From an uncultured Photobacterium sp. (GTDB lineage: Bacteria > Pseudomonadota > Gammaproteobacteria > Enterobacterales > Vibrionaceae), in contig NZ_CAMRAN010000003.1 in assembly GCF_947039875.1 (NCBI RefSeq), forward strand, positions 62,001 to 126,000: a stretch of DNA of 64,000 nt, in the 5' to 3' direction. The notes beneath the pieces are model-generated. The model did not search any database, was not told the origin of the DNA, and saw only the letters and a program-made list of their open reading frames with translations. Position 1 is the first letter of the stretch. Every line of letters starts with the position of its first letter. A program made the position numbers and the translations under genes. Below, one piece after another: positions 45,746 to 56,482 of this stretch.

Positions 45746-48700
45746 GTGAAAGACTTACTTAAGTTTCTGAAAGCACAACATAAGACCGAAGAATTTGATG
45801 CTATCAAAATCGGTCTAGCTTCACCTGACATGATTCGTTCATGGTCTTTTGGTGAAGTTAAAAAGCCAGAAACAATCAACTATCGTACCTTCAAGCCTGA
45901 GCGTGACGGTCTTTTCTGTGCACGTATCTTTGGCCCGGTAAAAGACTACGAGTGTCTTTGTGGCAAGTACAAGCGCTTGAAGCACCGTGGTGTGATTTGT
46001 GAAAAATGTGGTGTTGAAGTTACTCAGACTAAAGTACGCCGTGAGCGTATGGGTCACATTGAGCTTGCTTCACCTGTTGCCCACATCTGGTTCTTAAAGT
46101 CACTACCATCTCGTATCGGTTTGTTAATGGACATGCCTCTACGTGATATCGAACGTGTACTTTACTTTGAATCATACGTAGTTATCGAACCTGGTATGAC
46201 CAACCTTGAGCGTAGCCAGCTGCTTTCTGAAGAGCAGTACTTGGATGCACTTGAAGAGTGGGGCGACGAGTTCGACGCGAAGATGGGCGCAGAAGCGGTT
46301 AAAGCACTTTTAGGCAATATGGACCTAAATGCTGAAATCGAAAATATGCGTGAAGAGCTAGAAGAAACTAACTCTGAAACTAAACGTAAGAAATTAACCA
46401 AGCGTCTTAAATTGGTTGAAGCATTCCTACAGTCTGGAAACAACCCTGAGTGGATGATCCTGTCTGTACTGCCAGTATTACCGCCGGATCTTCGTCCGTT
46501 GGTACCACTAGACGGCGGCCGTTTCGCGACTTCAGATCTTAACGATCTTTACCGTCGTGTAATCAACCGTAACAACCGTCTGAAGCGTCTACTTGACCTG
46601 GCTGCTCCTGATATCATCGTACGTAACGAAAAGCGTATGTTGCAGGAATCTGTTGATGCATTACTAGATAACGGTCGTCGTGGCCGCGCTATCACAGGCT
46701 CTAACAAGCGTCCTCTAAAATCTTTGGCTGACATGATCAAAGGTAAGCAAGGTCGTTTCCGTCAGAACTTGCTAGGTAAGCGTGTTGACTACTCTGGTCG
46801 TTCTGTTATCACCGTAGGTCCATACTTACGTTTGCATCAGTGTGGTCTTCCTAAGAAGATGGCACTTGAGCTATTTAAGCCATTCATCTATGGCAAGCTA
46901 GAAGCACGTGGTCTTGCGACTACTATCAAAGCTGCTAAGAAGATGGTTGAGCGCGAAGAAGCGATCGTTTGGGATATCCTAGACGAAGTTATTCGTGAGC
47001 ACCCAGTAATGCTTAACCGTGCACCAACATTGCACCGTCTAGGTATTCAGGCATTTGAACCAACACTAATCGAAGGTAAAGCGATTCAGCTTCACCCACT
47101 AGTTTGTGCGGCATACAACGCCGACTTCGATGGTGACCAGATGGCGGTTCACTTGCCATTGACTCTTGAAGCACAGCTTGAAGCACGTGCTCTAATGATG
47201 TCTACCAACAACATCCTTTCACCAGCATCTGGTGATCCGATCATCGTACCTTCTCAGGACGTTGTATTGGGTCTTTACTACATGACGCGTGATCGTATCA
47301 ACGCGAAAGGTGAAGGCATGTACCTTGCTGGACCAGCAGAAGCTGAGAAAGCATACCGTACTAAGACGGCAGAGCTTCACGCTCGCGTTAAAGTGCGTAT
47401 CACTGAATTTGTGAAAGATGAGCAGGGTAACTTTGTCGAGAATACTGGCTTAGTTGATACTACTGTTGGTCGTGCAATGCTATGGCCTATCGTTCCTAAA
47501 GGTTTGCCATTTAGTCTTGTTAACACTGAAGCACTTGGTAAGAAGCAAATTTCTAAGCTTCTTAACACTTGTTACCGTAAGTTGGGCATGAAAGATACTG
47601 TTATCTTTGCTGACCAAATTATGTACACAGGTTTTGCTTACGCGGCACTTTCAGGTGTGTCTGTTGGTATCGACGATATGGTTGTACCTGCGGCTAAGTA
47701 CACTAAAATCGCTGAAGCTGAAGCAGAAGTTGCAGAAATTCAAGAGCAGTTCCAGTCAGGTCTTGTGACTGCTGGTGAACGTTACAACAAAGTTATCGAT
47801 ATCTGGGCTACAGCCAACGAACAAGTTGCTAAAGCGATGATGGATAACTTGTCTTTTGATACCGTTATTAACCGTGACGGCGTTGAAGAACAACAGAAAT
47901 CGTTCAACAGCGTATACATGATGGCCGATTCTGGTGCGCGTGGTTCTGCTGCACAGATTCGTCAGTTAGCGGGTATGCGTGGTCTGATGGCTAAGCCGGA
48001 TGGCTCAATCATCGAAACGCCGATCACTGCGAACTTCCGTGAAGGTCTAAACGTACTCCAGTACTTTATCTCTACACACGGTGCTCGTAAGGGTCTTGCG
48101 GATACCGCACTTAAGACTGCGAACTCAGGTTACCTAACGCGTCGTCTAGTAGACGTTGCACAAGACGTGGTAATCACAGCAGATGACTGTGGTACTCACG
48201 CTGGTATCACCATGATGCCTCTTATCGAGGGTGGTGATGTTAAGGAACAACTAGGTGATCGTGTTCTTGGCCGTGTTGTTGCTGAAGATGTCTTTATTCC
48301 TGGTACAGAAGAAGTTCTAGCACCACGTAACACACTTCTTGATGAGAAGTGGTGTGAGATTCTAGAAGCAAACTCTGTTGACCAAGTTAAAGTACGTTCT
48401 GTTGTAACGTGTGAAAACGACTTCGGTTGTTGTAAGTTCTGTTACGGTCGTGACCTTGCTCGTGGTCACCTGATCAACTCAGGTGAAGCAGTAGGTGTTG
48501 TTGCTGCGCAGTCTATCGGTGAACCAGGTACACAGCTAACAATGCGTACGTTCCACATCGGTGGTGCGGCATCAGCAGCAGCTGCAGATAATAAGATCGT
48601 AGTGAAAACTACCGGTTCTATGAAACTGCACAATGCGAAGTTCGTAACTAACAACGCTGGTAAGCTTGTAATTACTTCTCGTGCATCTGAGCTAAGCATC

Positions 48701-49963
48701 ATTGATAAGCTTGGTCGTACGAAAGAGAACTACAAACTGTCTTACGGTACGTTGCTAACTAAAGGTGATGGCGCCGAGGTTGTTGCTGGTGAAACAGTAG
48801 CAAACTGGGAAGCTCACACCATGCCAATCATCACTGAAGTGGCTGGTCGCATCCAGTTCGTTGATATGATTGATGGCGTAACAGTTTCTCGTCAAACAGA
48901 TGATCTAACAGGTCTATCTTCAAGCGAAGTAACTGATGCAGCAGCACGCCCAGCTGCAGGTAAAGATATGCGTCCAGCTATCAAACTTGTTGATGTAGAT
49001 GGTAACGATGTAATGATCCCTGGTACTGATATGCCAGCTCAATACTTCCTACCTGGTAAGGCGATTGTTCAGCTTGACGATGGCGCTATGGTTGGCATCG
49101 GTGATACGTTATCACGTATTCCGCAAAAATCTGGCGGTAACAAGGATATCACGGGTGGTCTACCACGCGTTGCTGACTTGTTTGAAGCTCGTAAGCCTAA
49201 AGAACCAGCTATCTTGGCAGAAATTACCGGTGCTGTATCATTCGGTAAAGAAACTAAAGGTAAGCGTCGCTTGATCATCACTCCAAGTGAAGGTCAACCG
49301 TACGAAGAGATGATCCTGAAGCATCGCCAACTTAACGTTTTCGAAGGTGAAAAAGTTGAGAAGGGTGACGTAATTGCCGATGGTCCAGAAACTCCGCACG
49401 ATATTCTACGTCTACGTGGTGTTCACGCAGTAGCAGAATACATCGTTAACGAAGTTCAGGAAGTTTACCGTCTACAAGGCGTTAAGATTAATGATAAGCA
49501 CATTGAGACTATCATTCGTCAAATGCTACGTAAGGTAACTATCACTGTTGCTGGTGACTCTGATTTCCTAGAAGGCGAGCAAGTTGAATTCTCTCGCGTA
49601 ACGATTGCTAACCGTCAGCTAGAAGCTGAAGGTAAGACACTAGTAAGCTTCTCTCGTGACTTACTTGGTATCACTAAAGCATCGCTTGCGACTGAGTCAT
49701 TCATCTCAGCAGCATCGTTCCAGGAAACTACGCGCGTACTAACAGAAGCAGCTGTTTCTGGTAAGCGTGATGAGCTTCGTGGTCTGAAAGAAAACGTAAT
49801 CGTGGGTCGTTTGATCCCTGCGGGTACTGGTTTCTCTTACCACCAACGTCGTCAGAATCAACGTAATGTTGAACTGGAGCCAGTAGCACCACAAGTTGAT
49901 GCAGAGCAAGCCTCTCAAGACTTAGCGGCACTATTGAATGCAGGTCTTAACGACGAGAATTAA
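45746..49963 (+). CDS. rpoC: RNA polymerase subunit beta'
   Basis: GTG start [49 protein letters not shown]; track start 45689 is 19 codons too long and lies in the hairpin. Confidence 0.98.
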   Translation: MKDLLKFLKAQHKTEEFDAIKIGLASPDMIRSWSFGEVKKPETINYRTFKPERDGLFCARIFGPVKDYECLCGKYKRLKHRGVICEKCGVEVTQTKVRRERMGHIELASPVAHIWFLKSLPSRIGLLMDMPLRDIERVLYFESYVVIEPGMTNLERSQLLSEEQYLDALEEWGDEFDAKMGAEAVKALLGNMDLNAEIENMREELEETNSETKRKKLTKRLKLVEAFLQSGNNPEWMILSVLPVLPPDLRPLVPLDGGRFATSDLNDLYRRVINRNNRLKRLLDLAAPDIIVRNEKRMLQESVDALLDNGRRGRAITGSNKRPLKSLADMIKGKQGRFRQNLLGKRVDYSGRSVITVGPYLRLHQCGLPKKMALELFKPFIYGKLEARGLATTIKAAKKMVEREEAIVWDILDEVIREHPVMLNRAPTLHRLGIQAFEPTLIEGKAIQLHPLVCAAYNADFDGDQMAVHLPLTLEAQLEARALMMSTNNILSPASGDPIIVPSQDVVLGLYYMTRDRINAKGEGMYLAGPAEAEKAYRTKTAELHARVKVRITEFVKDEQGNFVENTGLVDTTVGRAMLWPIVPKGLPFSLVNTEALGKKQISKLLNTCYRKLGMKDTVIFADQIMYTGFAYAALSGVSVGIDDMVVPAAKYTKIAEAEAEVAEIQEQFQSGLVTAGERYNKVIDIWATANEQVAKAMMDNLSFDTVINRDGVEEQQKSFNSVYMMADSGARGSAAQIRQLAGMRGLMAKPDGSIIETPITANFREGLNVLQYFISTHGARKGLADTALKTANSGYLTRRLVDVAQDVVITADDCGTHAGITMMPLIEGGDVKEQLGDRVLGRVVAEDVFIPGTEEVLAPRNTLLDEKWCEILEANSVDQVKVRSVVTCENDFGCCKFCYGRDLARGHLINSGEAVGVVAAQSIGEPGTQLTMRTFHIGGAASAAAADNKIVVKTTGSMKLHNAKFVTNNAGKLVITSRASELSIIDKLGRTKENYKLSYGTLLTKGDGAEVVAGETVANWEAHTMPIITEVAGRIQFVDMIDGVTVSRQTDDLTGLSSSEVTDAAARPAAGKDMRPAIKLVDVDGNDVMIPGTDMPAQYFLPGKAIVQLDDGAMVGIGDTLSRIPQKSGGNKDITGGLPRVADLFEARKPKEPAILAEITGAVSFGKETKGKRRLIITPSEGQPYEEMILKHRQLNVFEGEKVEKGDVIADGPETPHDILRLRGVHAVAEYIVNEVQEVYRLQGVKINDKHIETIIRQMLRKVTITVAGDSDFLEGEQVEFSRVTIANRQLEAEGKTLVSFSRDLLGITKASLATESFISAASFQETTRVLTEAAVSGKRDELRGLKENVIVGRLIPAGTGFSYHQRRQNQRNVELEPVAPQVDAEQASQDLAALLNAGLNDEN

Positions 49964-49986
49964 TTCTTATCGTGACTGACTATAAA

Positions 49987-50014
49987 AGGCATCCTTCGGG
50001 GTGCCTTTTTTATT
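49987..50014 (+). terminator. Terminator after rpoC
   Basis: AAAAGGCATCCTTCGGGGTGCCTTTTTTATT. Confidence 0.85.
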
Positions 50015-50165
50015 GGCTGCGATTTAAGGTTTAGTCTGGGGTGAGTCAGAAAGTAGGGCAAAGGATCGTTGAAGTACGATGTGGTAGATTTTATTAAACA
50101 TGAGAAATAGATGGCAGTAAGGTCACTGCCACAATAATGAGTGATATTGCTATCGGTGCTGGTGG

Positions 50166-50645
50166 TTAAGCACCAGGAGGACAAGCAAGGCTATCACTGA
50201 TTAATTCAATTAACTTATCTTCTAGCGCAAAGCGAGATTCCATTAATTCACCAACTTGTGATAAATCATCATCAAGGGCGTTTAATGGATTATTATCATT
50301 GATAGCGCCATAGCGATCATTAAAGTTTAATAATGGTTCGGTGGTTAAGGTAATTTTTGCGTAGAGGGCAGACATTTCTTCTGTTGGTGAAAAGCCTGTT
50401 TGATGCCAGCGTGCCATTACGTTATCGTAAATCTTGAAGTGACCCGCTGAAATATAATCAACGAGATCTTCACTAAATAAACATAATTTGGACGCGGTAG
50501 GTAGATGACGATTATCGTCATTGGGAGTGATACCAATTAGCTTACAGTAATCGATCAGTAGTTGTTGACGCATCATTAGCCATTGATCAATAACATCGTT
50601 ATGGCCGCCCCATTCTTTTTTAACTTGTTCAAATTTACTAAGCAT
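50166..50645 (-). CDS. rsd: Regulator of sigma D (Rsd/AlgQ family)
   Basis: MLSKFEQVKKEWGGHNDVIDQWLMMRQQLLIDYCKLIGI; track start adds 44 codons. Confidence 0.93.
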   Translation of the reverse strand: MLSKFEQVKKEWGGHNDVIDQWLMMRQQLLIDYCKLIGITPNDDNRHLPTASKLCLFSEDLVDYISAGHFKIYDNVMARWHQTGFSPTEEMSALYAKITLTTEPLLNFNDRYGAINDNNPLNALDDDLSQVGELMESRFALEDKLIELISDSLACPPGA

Positions 50646-50794
50646 GAGCACATCCTCATGATCTATCAGCATCTTAATGTCGATGCTTATGCGATCTGGC
50701 TCTTGATATAAGAGATATGGTTTCGGATAAATATTCCGTTTCAAGATTAGATTGCCAGTAAATTTATGCTTCTGCAAGGATGAAAGTAATAAAA

Positions 50795-51571
50795 ATGTTA
50801 AAAAATGAGAATATTGCTTATTGGTGTGTGATTAGAAATGGCAAGTTATTGTTACAAAACGGCTGTTTGCCTTTATGTTCAAGTGAGCAGCTTGTTTGTA
50901 GCACCGTAGCTAAACGTATTGTGGGGTATTTTAATACAATACCTGTGTATTGGTTAGTTGAAGAAAGTGGCTTTGATGAGGATGATTTCTTTAATTTAAG
51001 ATGCTTACTGGCGGGTGATAGTACGTTATTTGCTTTGGCGGGAAGAGCGATACAATTAGCGTATATGCAGCACAGTCAGCGTTTTTGTTGTCATTGTGGG
51101 CACAAGTTGCAATTAGACGCCAACGTACTTGCAATGCAGTGCTCAAGTTGTAATAGCGTGCATTATCCTCGAGTGTCACCTTGTATCATTGTCGCTGTAC
51201 GCAAAGGTAACCAATTATTATTAGCTCAGCATCCTCGTCATAAAACCGGTATGTATACTGTGATTGCGGGATTTATTGAACCGGGTGAAACGGCAGAACA
51301 ATGTGTTGCTCGTGAAGTACTAGAAGAAACAGGGATAATGGTTAACAATATTCGTTATTTTGATAGTCAGCCGTGGGCATTTCCATCCAATTTGATGTTG
51401 GGGTTTATTGCAGATTATGCTGGTGGCGAGATCAAACCTGATTATGAAGAATTAACCGATGCCATATGGGCAACCGCAGATCAATTACCTGAAATAGCCC
51501 CGTTGGGAACCATTGCACGACGACTTATTGATACTGCTTTGATGATTAATGATGGAAACGATACGCATTAA
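50795..51571 (+). CDS. nudC: NAD(+)/NADH diphosphatase
   Basis: CCHCGHKLQLD zinc ribbon; Nudix GFIEPGETAEQCVAREVLEETG; SQPWAFPSNLMLGF. Confidence 0.93.
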   Translation: MLKNENIAYWCVIRNGKLLLQNGCLPLCSSEQLVCSTVAKRIVGYFNTIPVYWLVEESGFDEDDFFNLRCLLAGDSTLFALAGRAIQLAYMQHSQRFCCHCGHKLQLDANVLAMQCSSCNSVHYPRVSPCIIVAVRKGNQLLLAQHPRHKTGMYTVIAGFIEPGETAEQCVAREVLEETGIMVNNIRYFDSQPWAFPSNLMLGFIADYAGGEIKPDYEELTDAIWATADQLPEIAPLGTIARRLIDTALMINDGNDTH

Positions 51572-51655
51572 TCAAAGCGGGATAAATAATTGCACTCGGT
51601 TGTTAAGATTAATGAGTGCTACAATATGACCCAGAATTAACCCGTGGAGTCTCAA

Positions 51656-52723
51656 ATGAGCGAATTAAAGAATGACCGCTACCTACGTGCGTTACTAAAG
51701 CAGCCTGTAGATTGCACACCTGTATGGATGATGCGTCAGGCTGGACGTTACTTACCTGAGTATCGTGCAACACGCGGTGTTGCTGGTGACTTCATGTCGC
51801 TATGTAAAAATGCTGAATTAGCCAGTGAAGTTACCCTTCAGCCTTTGAAACGTTTTCCATTGGATGCGGCAATTTTATTTTCTGATATTTTAACCATTCC
51901 TGATGCAATGGGATTGGGATTATATTTTGAAGCTGGTGAAGGCCCTAAATTTAGTCACCCAATTACCTGCAAAGCTGATGTTGAACGCATTGGTATTCCT
52001 GATCCTGAAGGTGAATTGCAATATGTGATGAATGCAGTACGCCAAATTCGTCATGATTTGCAAGGTGAAGTGCCATTGATTGGTTTCTCTGGTAGTCCAT
52101 GGACACTAGCGACATATATGGTTGAAGGTGGTAGTTCTAAAGCTTTCACTAAGATCAAAAAGATGATGTACGCTGAGCCGCAAACATTACATTTATTGCT
52201 AGATAAATTGGCTGATAGTGTGATTGAGTATTTAAATGCTCAAATCAAAGCGGGTGCGCAAGCGGTAATGGTATTTGATACATGGGGCGGTGTATTAACC
52301 CCTCGCGATTACAATGAATTCTCATTACGTTACATGCATAAAATTGTCGATGGTTTAATTCGTGAGAATGATGGTCGCCGTGTACCTGTGACGCTATTTA
52401 CTAAAAATGGTGGCATGTGGCTTGAGCAAATTGCAGCGACGGGTTGTGATGCAATTGGCTTAGATTGGACGATTGATATTCATGATGCTAAACGTCGTGT
52501 TGGTGATAAAGTTGCCCTTCAGGGTAATATGGATCCATCGGTTCTTTATGCTCAGCCTGAACGTATTCGCCAAGAAGTCGCGACTATCTTAGAAGGCTTT
52601 GGTGATTCGGGTACTGGTCACGTATTTAACTTAGGCCATGGTATTCATCTTGATGTGCCGCCTGAAAATGCGGGTGTGTTTGTTGATGCTGTACATGAGC
52701 TATCAAAGCCATACCATCAATAA
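51656..52723 (+). CDS. hemE: Uroporphyrinogen decarboxylase
   Basis: [37 protein letters not shown]. Confidence 0.97.
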   Translation: MSELKNDRYLRALLKQPVDCTPVWMMRQAGRYLPEYRATRGVAGDFMSLCKNAELASEVTLQPLKRFPLDAAILFSDILTIPDAMGLGLYFEAGEGPKFSHPITCKADVERIGIPDPEGELQYVMNAVRQIRHDLQGEVPLIGFSGSPWTLATYMVEGGSSKAFTKIKKMMYAEPQTLHLLLDKLADSVIEYLNAQIKAGAQAVMVFDTWGGVLTPRDYNEFSLRYMHKIVDGLIRENDGRRVPVTLFTKNGGMWLEQIAATGCDAIGLDWTIDIHDAKRRVGDKVALQGNMDPSVLYAQPERIRQEVATILEGFGDSGTGHVFNLGHGIHLDVPPENAGVFVDAVHELSKPYHQ

Positions 52724-52774
52724 CCATGGCTTTAGAAATACGCTGTAAAAGGTGTATTAAAGCCTAGGTTGATA

Positions 52775-52806
52775 AAAAACCACGCCATCTCGGTGTGGTT
52801 TTTTTT
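52775..52806. terminator. Terminator after hemE
   Basis: AAAAAACCACGCCATCTCGGTGTGGTTTTTTTT. Confidence 0.85.
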
Positions 52807-52924
52807 CGTCATTATTTTATGGGCGCTTCAAAAGTCACTGTAGGTTAAGCAGGATCTTACTAAGATCGTTGTTGTTAGTGAAATGTGAACCACTGATAGT
52901 ATTAATAGTTAGTGGTCTAATCTA

Positions 52925-53866
52925 TTAATAACCTCTTTTAAAATCAATAAGATAGTTAAGTTTTTGCTGTTTTTGAAAACGGAAGTAGTTAGCTTTAAAA
53001 ATAGTAAATACTTGTTCTGGAAAGCTTTCTGCTGCAATGTGCGGCGTAATGGTGATCTTTGGGTGGATCCAAAAAGGGTGATTTGGTATAAGCGGTTCTG
53101 TTTTGAATACATCAATGAAGGCATGAGCAATATATTGTTGCTCAAGTGCCATTATTAGTGCTTGTTCATTAACAGCATTACCTCGACCAACGTTGAAAAA
53201 TAGCGCATTTTTGCAATGACTAAAGCTATCTTGATCAAAAAGATCATCGGTATCAGCGGTTGCGGGTAAAATTGAAATGACATAATCGGCTTGAGTCAGA
53301 GAGGTGTTTAAGTCGGTAATGGCATAGGTTTGCTGAAAATTAGCGCTGGCAGCGATACCACTGCGGTTTATGCCAATAATATGGCAACCAAGTACTGTTC
53401 CAACCTTTGCTAAGTGTTGACCTATAGTACCAGTACCGATAATTACCATGGTTTTACCCACCATGGATTGATAAGGATGTGATTGCCAATGTGATCGCAG
53501 CTGCTGCGCTTTATACTGAGGAAGATGACGCTGGTGGTTGAGAATGTGACCCAAGATATATTCGGCGATCAACGGACCAAAGATCCCGCGAATATTGGTG
53601 AGTTGATAATCTTGTCTAATCTCGGGTTTAATGAGCGTATCAATACCGGCATAAGTGGATTGTAGCCATTGTAAATGTGGATATTTTGCTAAATGGGGGG
53701 CTATCAATGGAGGATCAGCAAGCAATACGGTAGCTTGTTGCGGATCTTCTGTTATTTTCAACAGAGGTAGCTGCGCGTTAGTCAGCAATTGTACATAACG
53801 TTGCTGTTGGCGAGAGACGATCTTAATTTTGATCATGCTTTTCCTTTTGTAGCCTTCGTTTATCAA
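52925..53866 (-). CDS. D-2-hydroxyacid dehydrogenase family protein
   Basis: NAD-binding VGKTMVIIGTGTIGQHLAKVGTVLGCHIIGINRSG; FNVGRGNAVNEQALIMAL. Confidence 0.87.
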   Translation of the reverse strand: MINEGYKRKSMIKIKIVSRQQQRYVQLLTNAQLPLLKITEDPQQATVLLADPPLIAPHLAKYPHLQWLQSTYAGIDTLIKPEIRQDYQLTNIRGIFGPLIAEYILGHILNHQRHLPQYKAQQLRSHWQSHPYQSMVGKTMVIIGTGTIGQHLAKVGTVLGCHIIGINRSGIAASANFQQTYAITDLNTSLTQADYVISILPATADTDDLFDQDSFSHCKNALFFNVGRGNAVNEQALIMALEQQYIAHAFIDVFKTEPLIPNHPFWIHPKITITPHIAAESFPEQVFTIFKANYFRFQKQQKLNYLIDFKRGY

Positions 53867-53903
53867 GTAAACTTCAATCTAAATCACTACTGTAGATTAT
53901 CCC

Positions 53904-54491
53904 ATGCTTAAGAATCCAATCCAGTTACGTTTAGAAAAATTAGAACCTTGGCAACATCTGACTTTTATGGTGTCGTTATGTGAGCGTATGTATCCTAACT
54001 ATGCCTTTTTCTGTGCAGAAACACAGTTTACAGATGGCCAACGTTACCGAGTGATCTTAGATAGTGTGTGGGAGATCCTCACGATTAAAAGTGCCAAAAT
54101 TAACTTTGAAGGTCAGCTTGAAAAGTTAGAAGACATGGTACCAAGTGAAAATGATTACGATCTATATGCTGTACGTCCAGCGATTGATGCTTGTGTAGCA
54201 CTTGCGGATCTTTTACATGCGATGTTAGATCGTGATCTGATGCTGGAAACTGTCGTTAAGTTAAGTGCTTTATCTGCTGAAACCGTGGCGGATTTAGAAT
54301 CTGCGCAAACAGGCATTGAAATCACTAACGACAATCAAAAACAAAATGAAGCGGTATGTGCTGAGTGGGATACTCAGTGGGAAATTTTCCGTGCGTTAAA
54401 AGAAGCGGAAGGCCGTGATATTGATTTGATTAAAGATTTACGTGCGGAGTTACGTGATGAGCCAATCAGTAATATTGGCATTGAATTATAA
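53904..54491 (+). CDS. yjaG: DUF416 family protein (YjaG)
   Basis: IQLRLEKLEPWQHLTFMVSLCERMYPNYAFFCAETQF; between hemE and hupA. Confidence 0.9.
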   Translation: MLKNPIQLRLEKLEPWQHLTFMVSLCERMYPNYAFFCAETQFTDGQRYRVILDSVWEILTIKSAKINFEGQLEKLEDMVPSENDYDLYAVRPAIDACVALADLLHAMLDRDLMLETVVKLSALSAETVADLESAQTGIEITNDNQKQNEAVCAEWDTQWEIFRALKEAEGRDIDLIKDLRAELRDEPISNIGIEL

Positions 54492-54511
54492 TTAGCCATT
54501 AAATGGTTAAA

Positions 54512-54543
54512 TAAAAAAAGAAGCCTATGGGCTTCTTTTTTTT
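54512..54543. terminator. Terminator after yjaG
   Basis: AAAAAAAGAAGCCTATGGGCTTCTTTTTTTT. Confidence 0.88.
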
Positions 54544-54853
54544 ATTTGGTGTTATTTTTTTAGTGTAATTTAGGTTAATTATTATTTGAATTGTAATGAA
54601 TAAATGGTGTTTATGATGTGATAATTAGGCAATGGATATTTTATGTTAAAAAAATGTTGAATTCACTTCAGTTGTTTATGCTAATTTGAAACTTTAAAAG
54701 CAGTGAATGTGACTGCTTGGCGGATAAAGTTTACGCCATTCCACTTATTTTGTTTTGGCTCTTGTAATCGTAGTCCGTTGGCGTTTATAACATAACCATT
54801 GCGTAGCACTTCAGTTACGCCATTCGTGGTCTGTTAGTTAGAAGGAGGCAAAT

Positions 54854-54970
54854 ATGAAACATTCTACTGTAACCGTTGTTATATCTTGCTTCAGTCCAAC
54901 TATCGTTGCTATTTGCAAATCAATGGCGACTTCGCTCCTCCTGCTCTCTTTGAATCTTATTCAAGGCTGA
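54854..54970 (+). CDS. Candidate regulatory leader peptide (38 aa) upstream of brnQ, below the ORF-track length cutoff
   Basis: SD AAGGAGG 5 nt before ATG; MKHSTVTVVISCFSPTIVAICKSMATSLLLLSLNLIQG*; 14/38 are I/L/V; Leu28-31 coded CTC CTC CTG CTC. Confidence 0.65.
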   Translation: MKHSTVTVVISCFSPTIVAICKSMATSLLLLSLNLIQG

Positions 54971-55054
54971 CAGGCCATACCTATTTTTCTGTCAGCTTGT
55001 GAGCAAGCTAGCAGGATCTACTACGTAACATCCCATCTCGCTTTCTCCAAGCTG
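54966..55054 (+). promoter_or_regulatory. Mutually exclusive RNA hairpins between leader peptide and brnQ
   Basis: GCTGACAG (54966-54973)/CTGTCAGC (54989-54996); AGCTTG (54994-54999)/CAAGCT (55004-55009); CAGCTTG (54993-54999)/CAAGCTG (55048-55054); the three pairings share 54993-54999. Confidence 0.6.
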
Positions 55055-55077
55055 CAAAGTAATTACCAAGGAATACT

Positions 55078-56382
55078 ATGTTAAGTGCACGTAATATCGC
55101 CGCCTTAGGCTTCATGACTTTCGCCATGTATTTAGGCGCGGGAAATTTAATTTTTCCTCCTTATTTAGGTTACCAAGCTGGAGATAATTTTCTTAGCGGT
55201 ATGGCGGGCTTTTTATTAACAGGTGTTGGCTTACCTGCAATAGCATTGGTGATTGTCGCTTGGGTACGTGGTTCTGATAATTTAACCGCTGCGTTGCCTA
55301 AACCATTAGCAACCGGCTTTTGGGTGATGCTGTTTATTGTTATTGGGCCAGCCTTTATTATTCCTCGGACTATTACCGTTGCTTATCAATTTAGTTTGGC
55401 GCCATTTATTGGTGATAGTGGCTTAATTCCATTTTCAATTGTGTTTTGTTTCGCGGCAATTTTATTTTCGTTATATCCCGGAAAGTTAGTTGATAGCTTA
55501 GGGAAATGGTTAACACCAGTATTGTTGACTATTTTAACGATTATGGCGGTAGTTGCATTGTTGTACCCCTCTGGTGAAGTACATGTTGCTTCTGGACCGT
55601 ATGCGACTGGCGCAATGGCTGAGGGAATGACACAAGGTTACATGACCATGGATGCACTTGGCTCAATTGGTTTTGGGTGGGTTATCTTTAGAGCGATTGA
55701 AGGGATGGGGGTTAAGTGTCCTAAAGCTATCGCAAAATATACTTTTATTGCTGCGATCATGTATGCATCAGCGATGGCATTAGTGTATTTGTCATTGGCG
55801 TATATTGGTGTGACCAGTGCAGACTTAGGCACAGGCTTTGCAAATGGCGGTGAAATATTAACGGCATTTACTAACTTACATTTTGGCGCTTTTGGTACCA
55901 TCATTTTAGGGTCGGTATTGGTGCTAGCTTGTTTGACTACCGCGATTGGTGTGACAACGGCAGGCAGTGAATTTTATAGTCGCAGCTTTAGTAAAGTCAC
56001 TTACTCTAAAAGTGTGTGGGTAATTATGGCGCTATCAGGTCTTATTGCGAATGTTGGTTTAGCACAGTTATTAGAAGTGACCTTACCTGTTGTGGTGGCA
56101 TTACACCCCATTGCGATTGCGTTATTAATGATTGCGCCACTGCGGCACCAATTATCTCAAGCAGCGGTATTGACGGTGGTGGCAACCGCTGCGGTATTTG
56201 GTTGTGTTGATGCTGCTCATATTCTAGGGGTCATGCCAACAGCTGTTGATAATGCGTTAAATGTATATTTACCACTGTATCATTATTATGCTGGTTGGGT
56301 TTTACCAACAGTATTGGTATTGATGCTTGGCTGGATCGTCAGTCGTATGAGTGGTTATAGTTATTGTGTGGATAATAACTGA
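55078..56382 (+). CDS. brnQ: Branched-chain amino acid transport system II carrier protein
   Basis: GFMTFAMYLGAGNLIFPPYLGYQAGDNFLSGMAGFLLTGVGLP. Confidence 0.95.
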   Translation: MLSARNIAALGFMTFAMYLGAGNLIFPPYLGYQAGDNFLSGMAGFLLTGVGLPAIALVIVAWVRGSDNLTAALPKPLATGFWVMLFIVIGPAFIIPRTITVAYQFSLAPFIGDSGLIPFSIVFCFAAILFSLYPGKLVDSLGKWLTPVLLTILTIMAVVALLYPSGEVHVASGPYATGAMAEGMTQGYMTMDALGSIGFGWVIFRAIEGMGVKCPKAIAKYTFIAAIMYASAMALVYLSLAYIGVTSADLGTGFANGGEILTAFTNLHFGAFGTIILGSVLVLACLTTAIGVTTAGSEFYSRSFSKVTYSKSVWVIMALSGLIANVGLAQLLEVTLPVVVALHPIAIALLMIAPLRHQLSQAAVLTVVATAAVFGCVDAAHILGVMPTAVDNALNVYLPLYHYYAGWVLPTVLVLMLGWIVSRMSGYSYCVDNN

Positions 56383-56428
56383 TCAATACATTGTGATTAA
56401 CCGGTGTGGTTATTCTGAAATCTGAATA

Positions 56429-56460
56429 ATAAAAAGGGACCGTTTATGGTCCCTTTTTTG
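56429..56460. terminator. Terminator between convergent brnQ and CNNM gene
   Basis: AAAAAGGGACCGTTTATGGTCCCTTTTTTG. Confidence 0.88.
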
Positions 56461-56482
56461 TGGTTAGTATTAATGATGTGTT

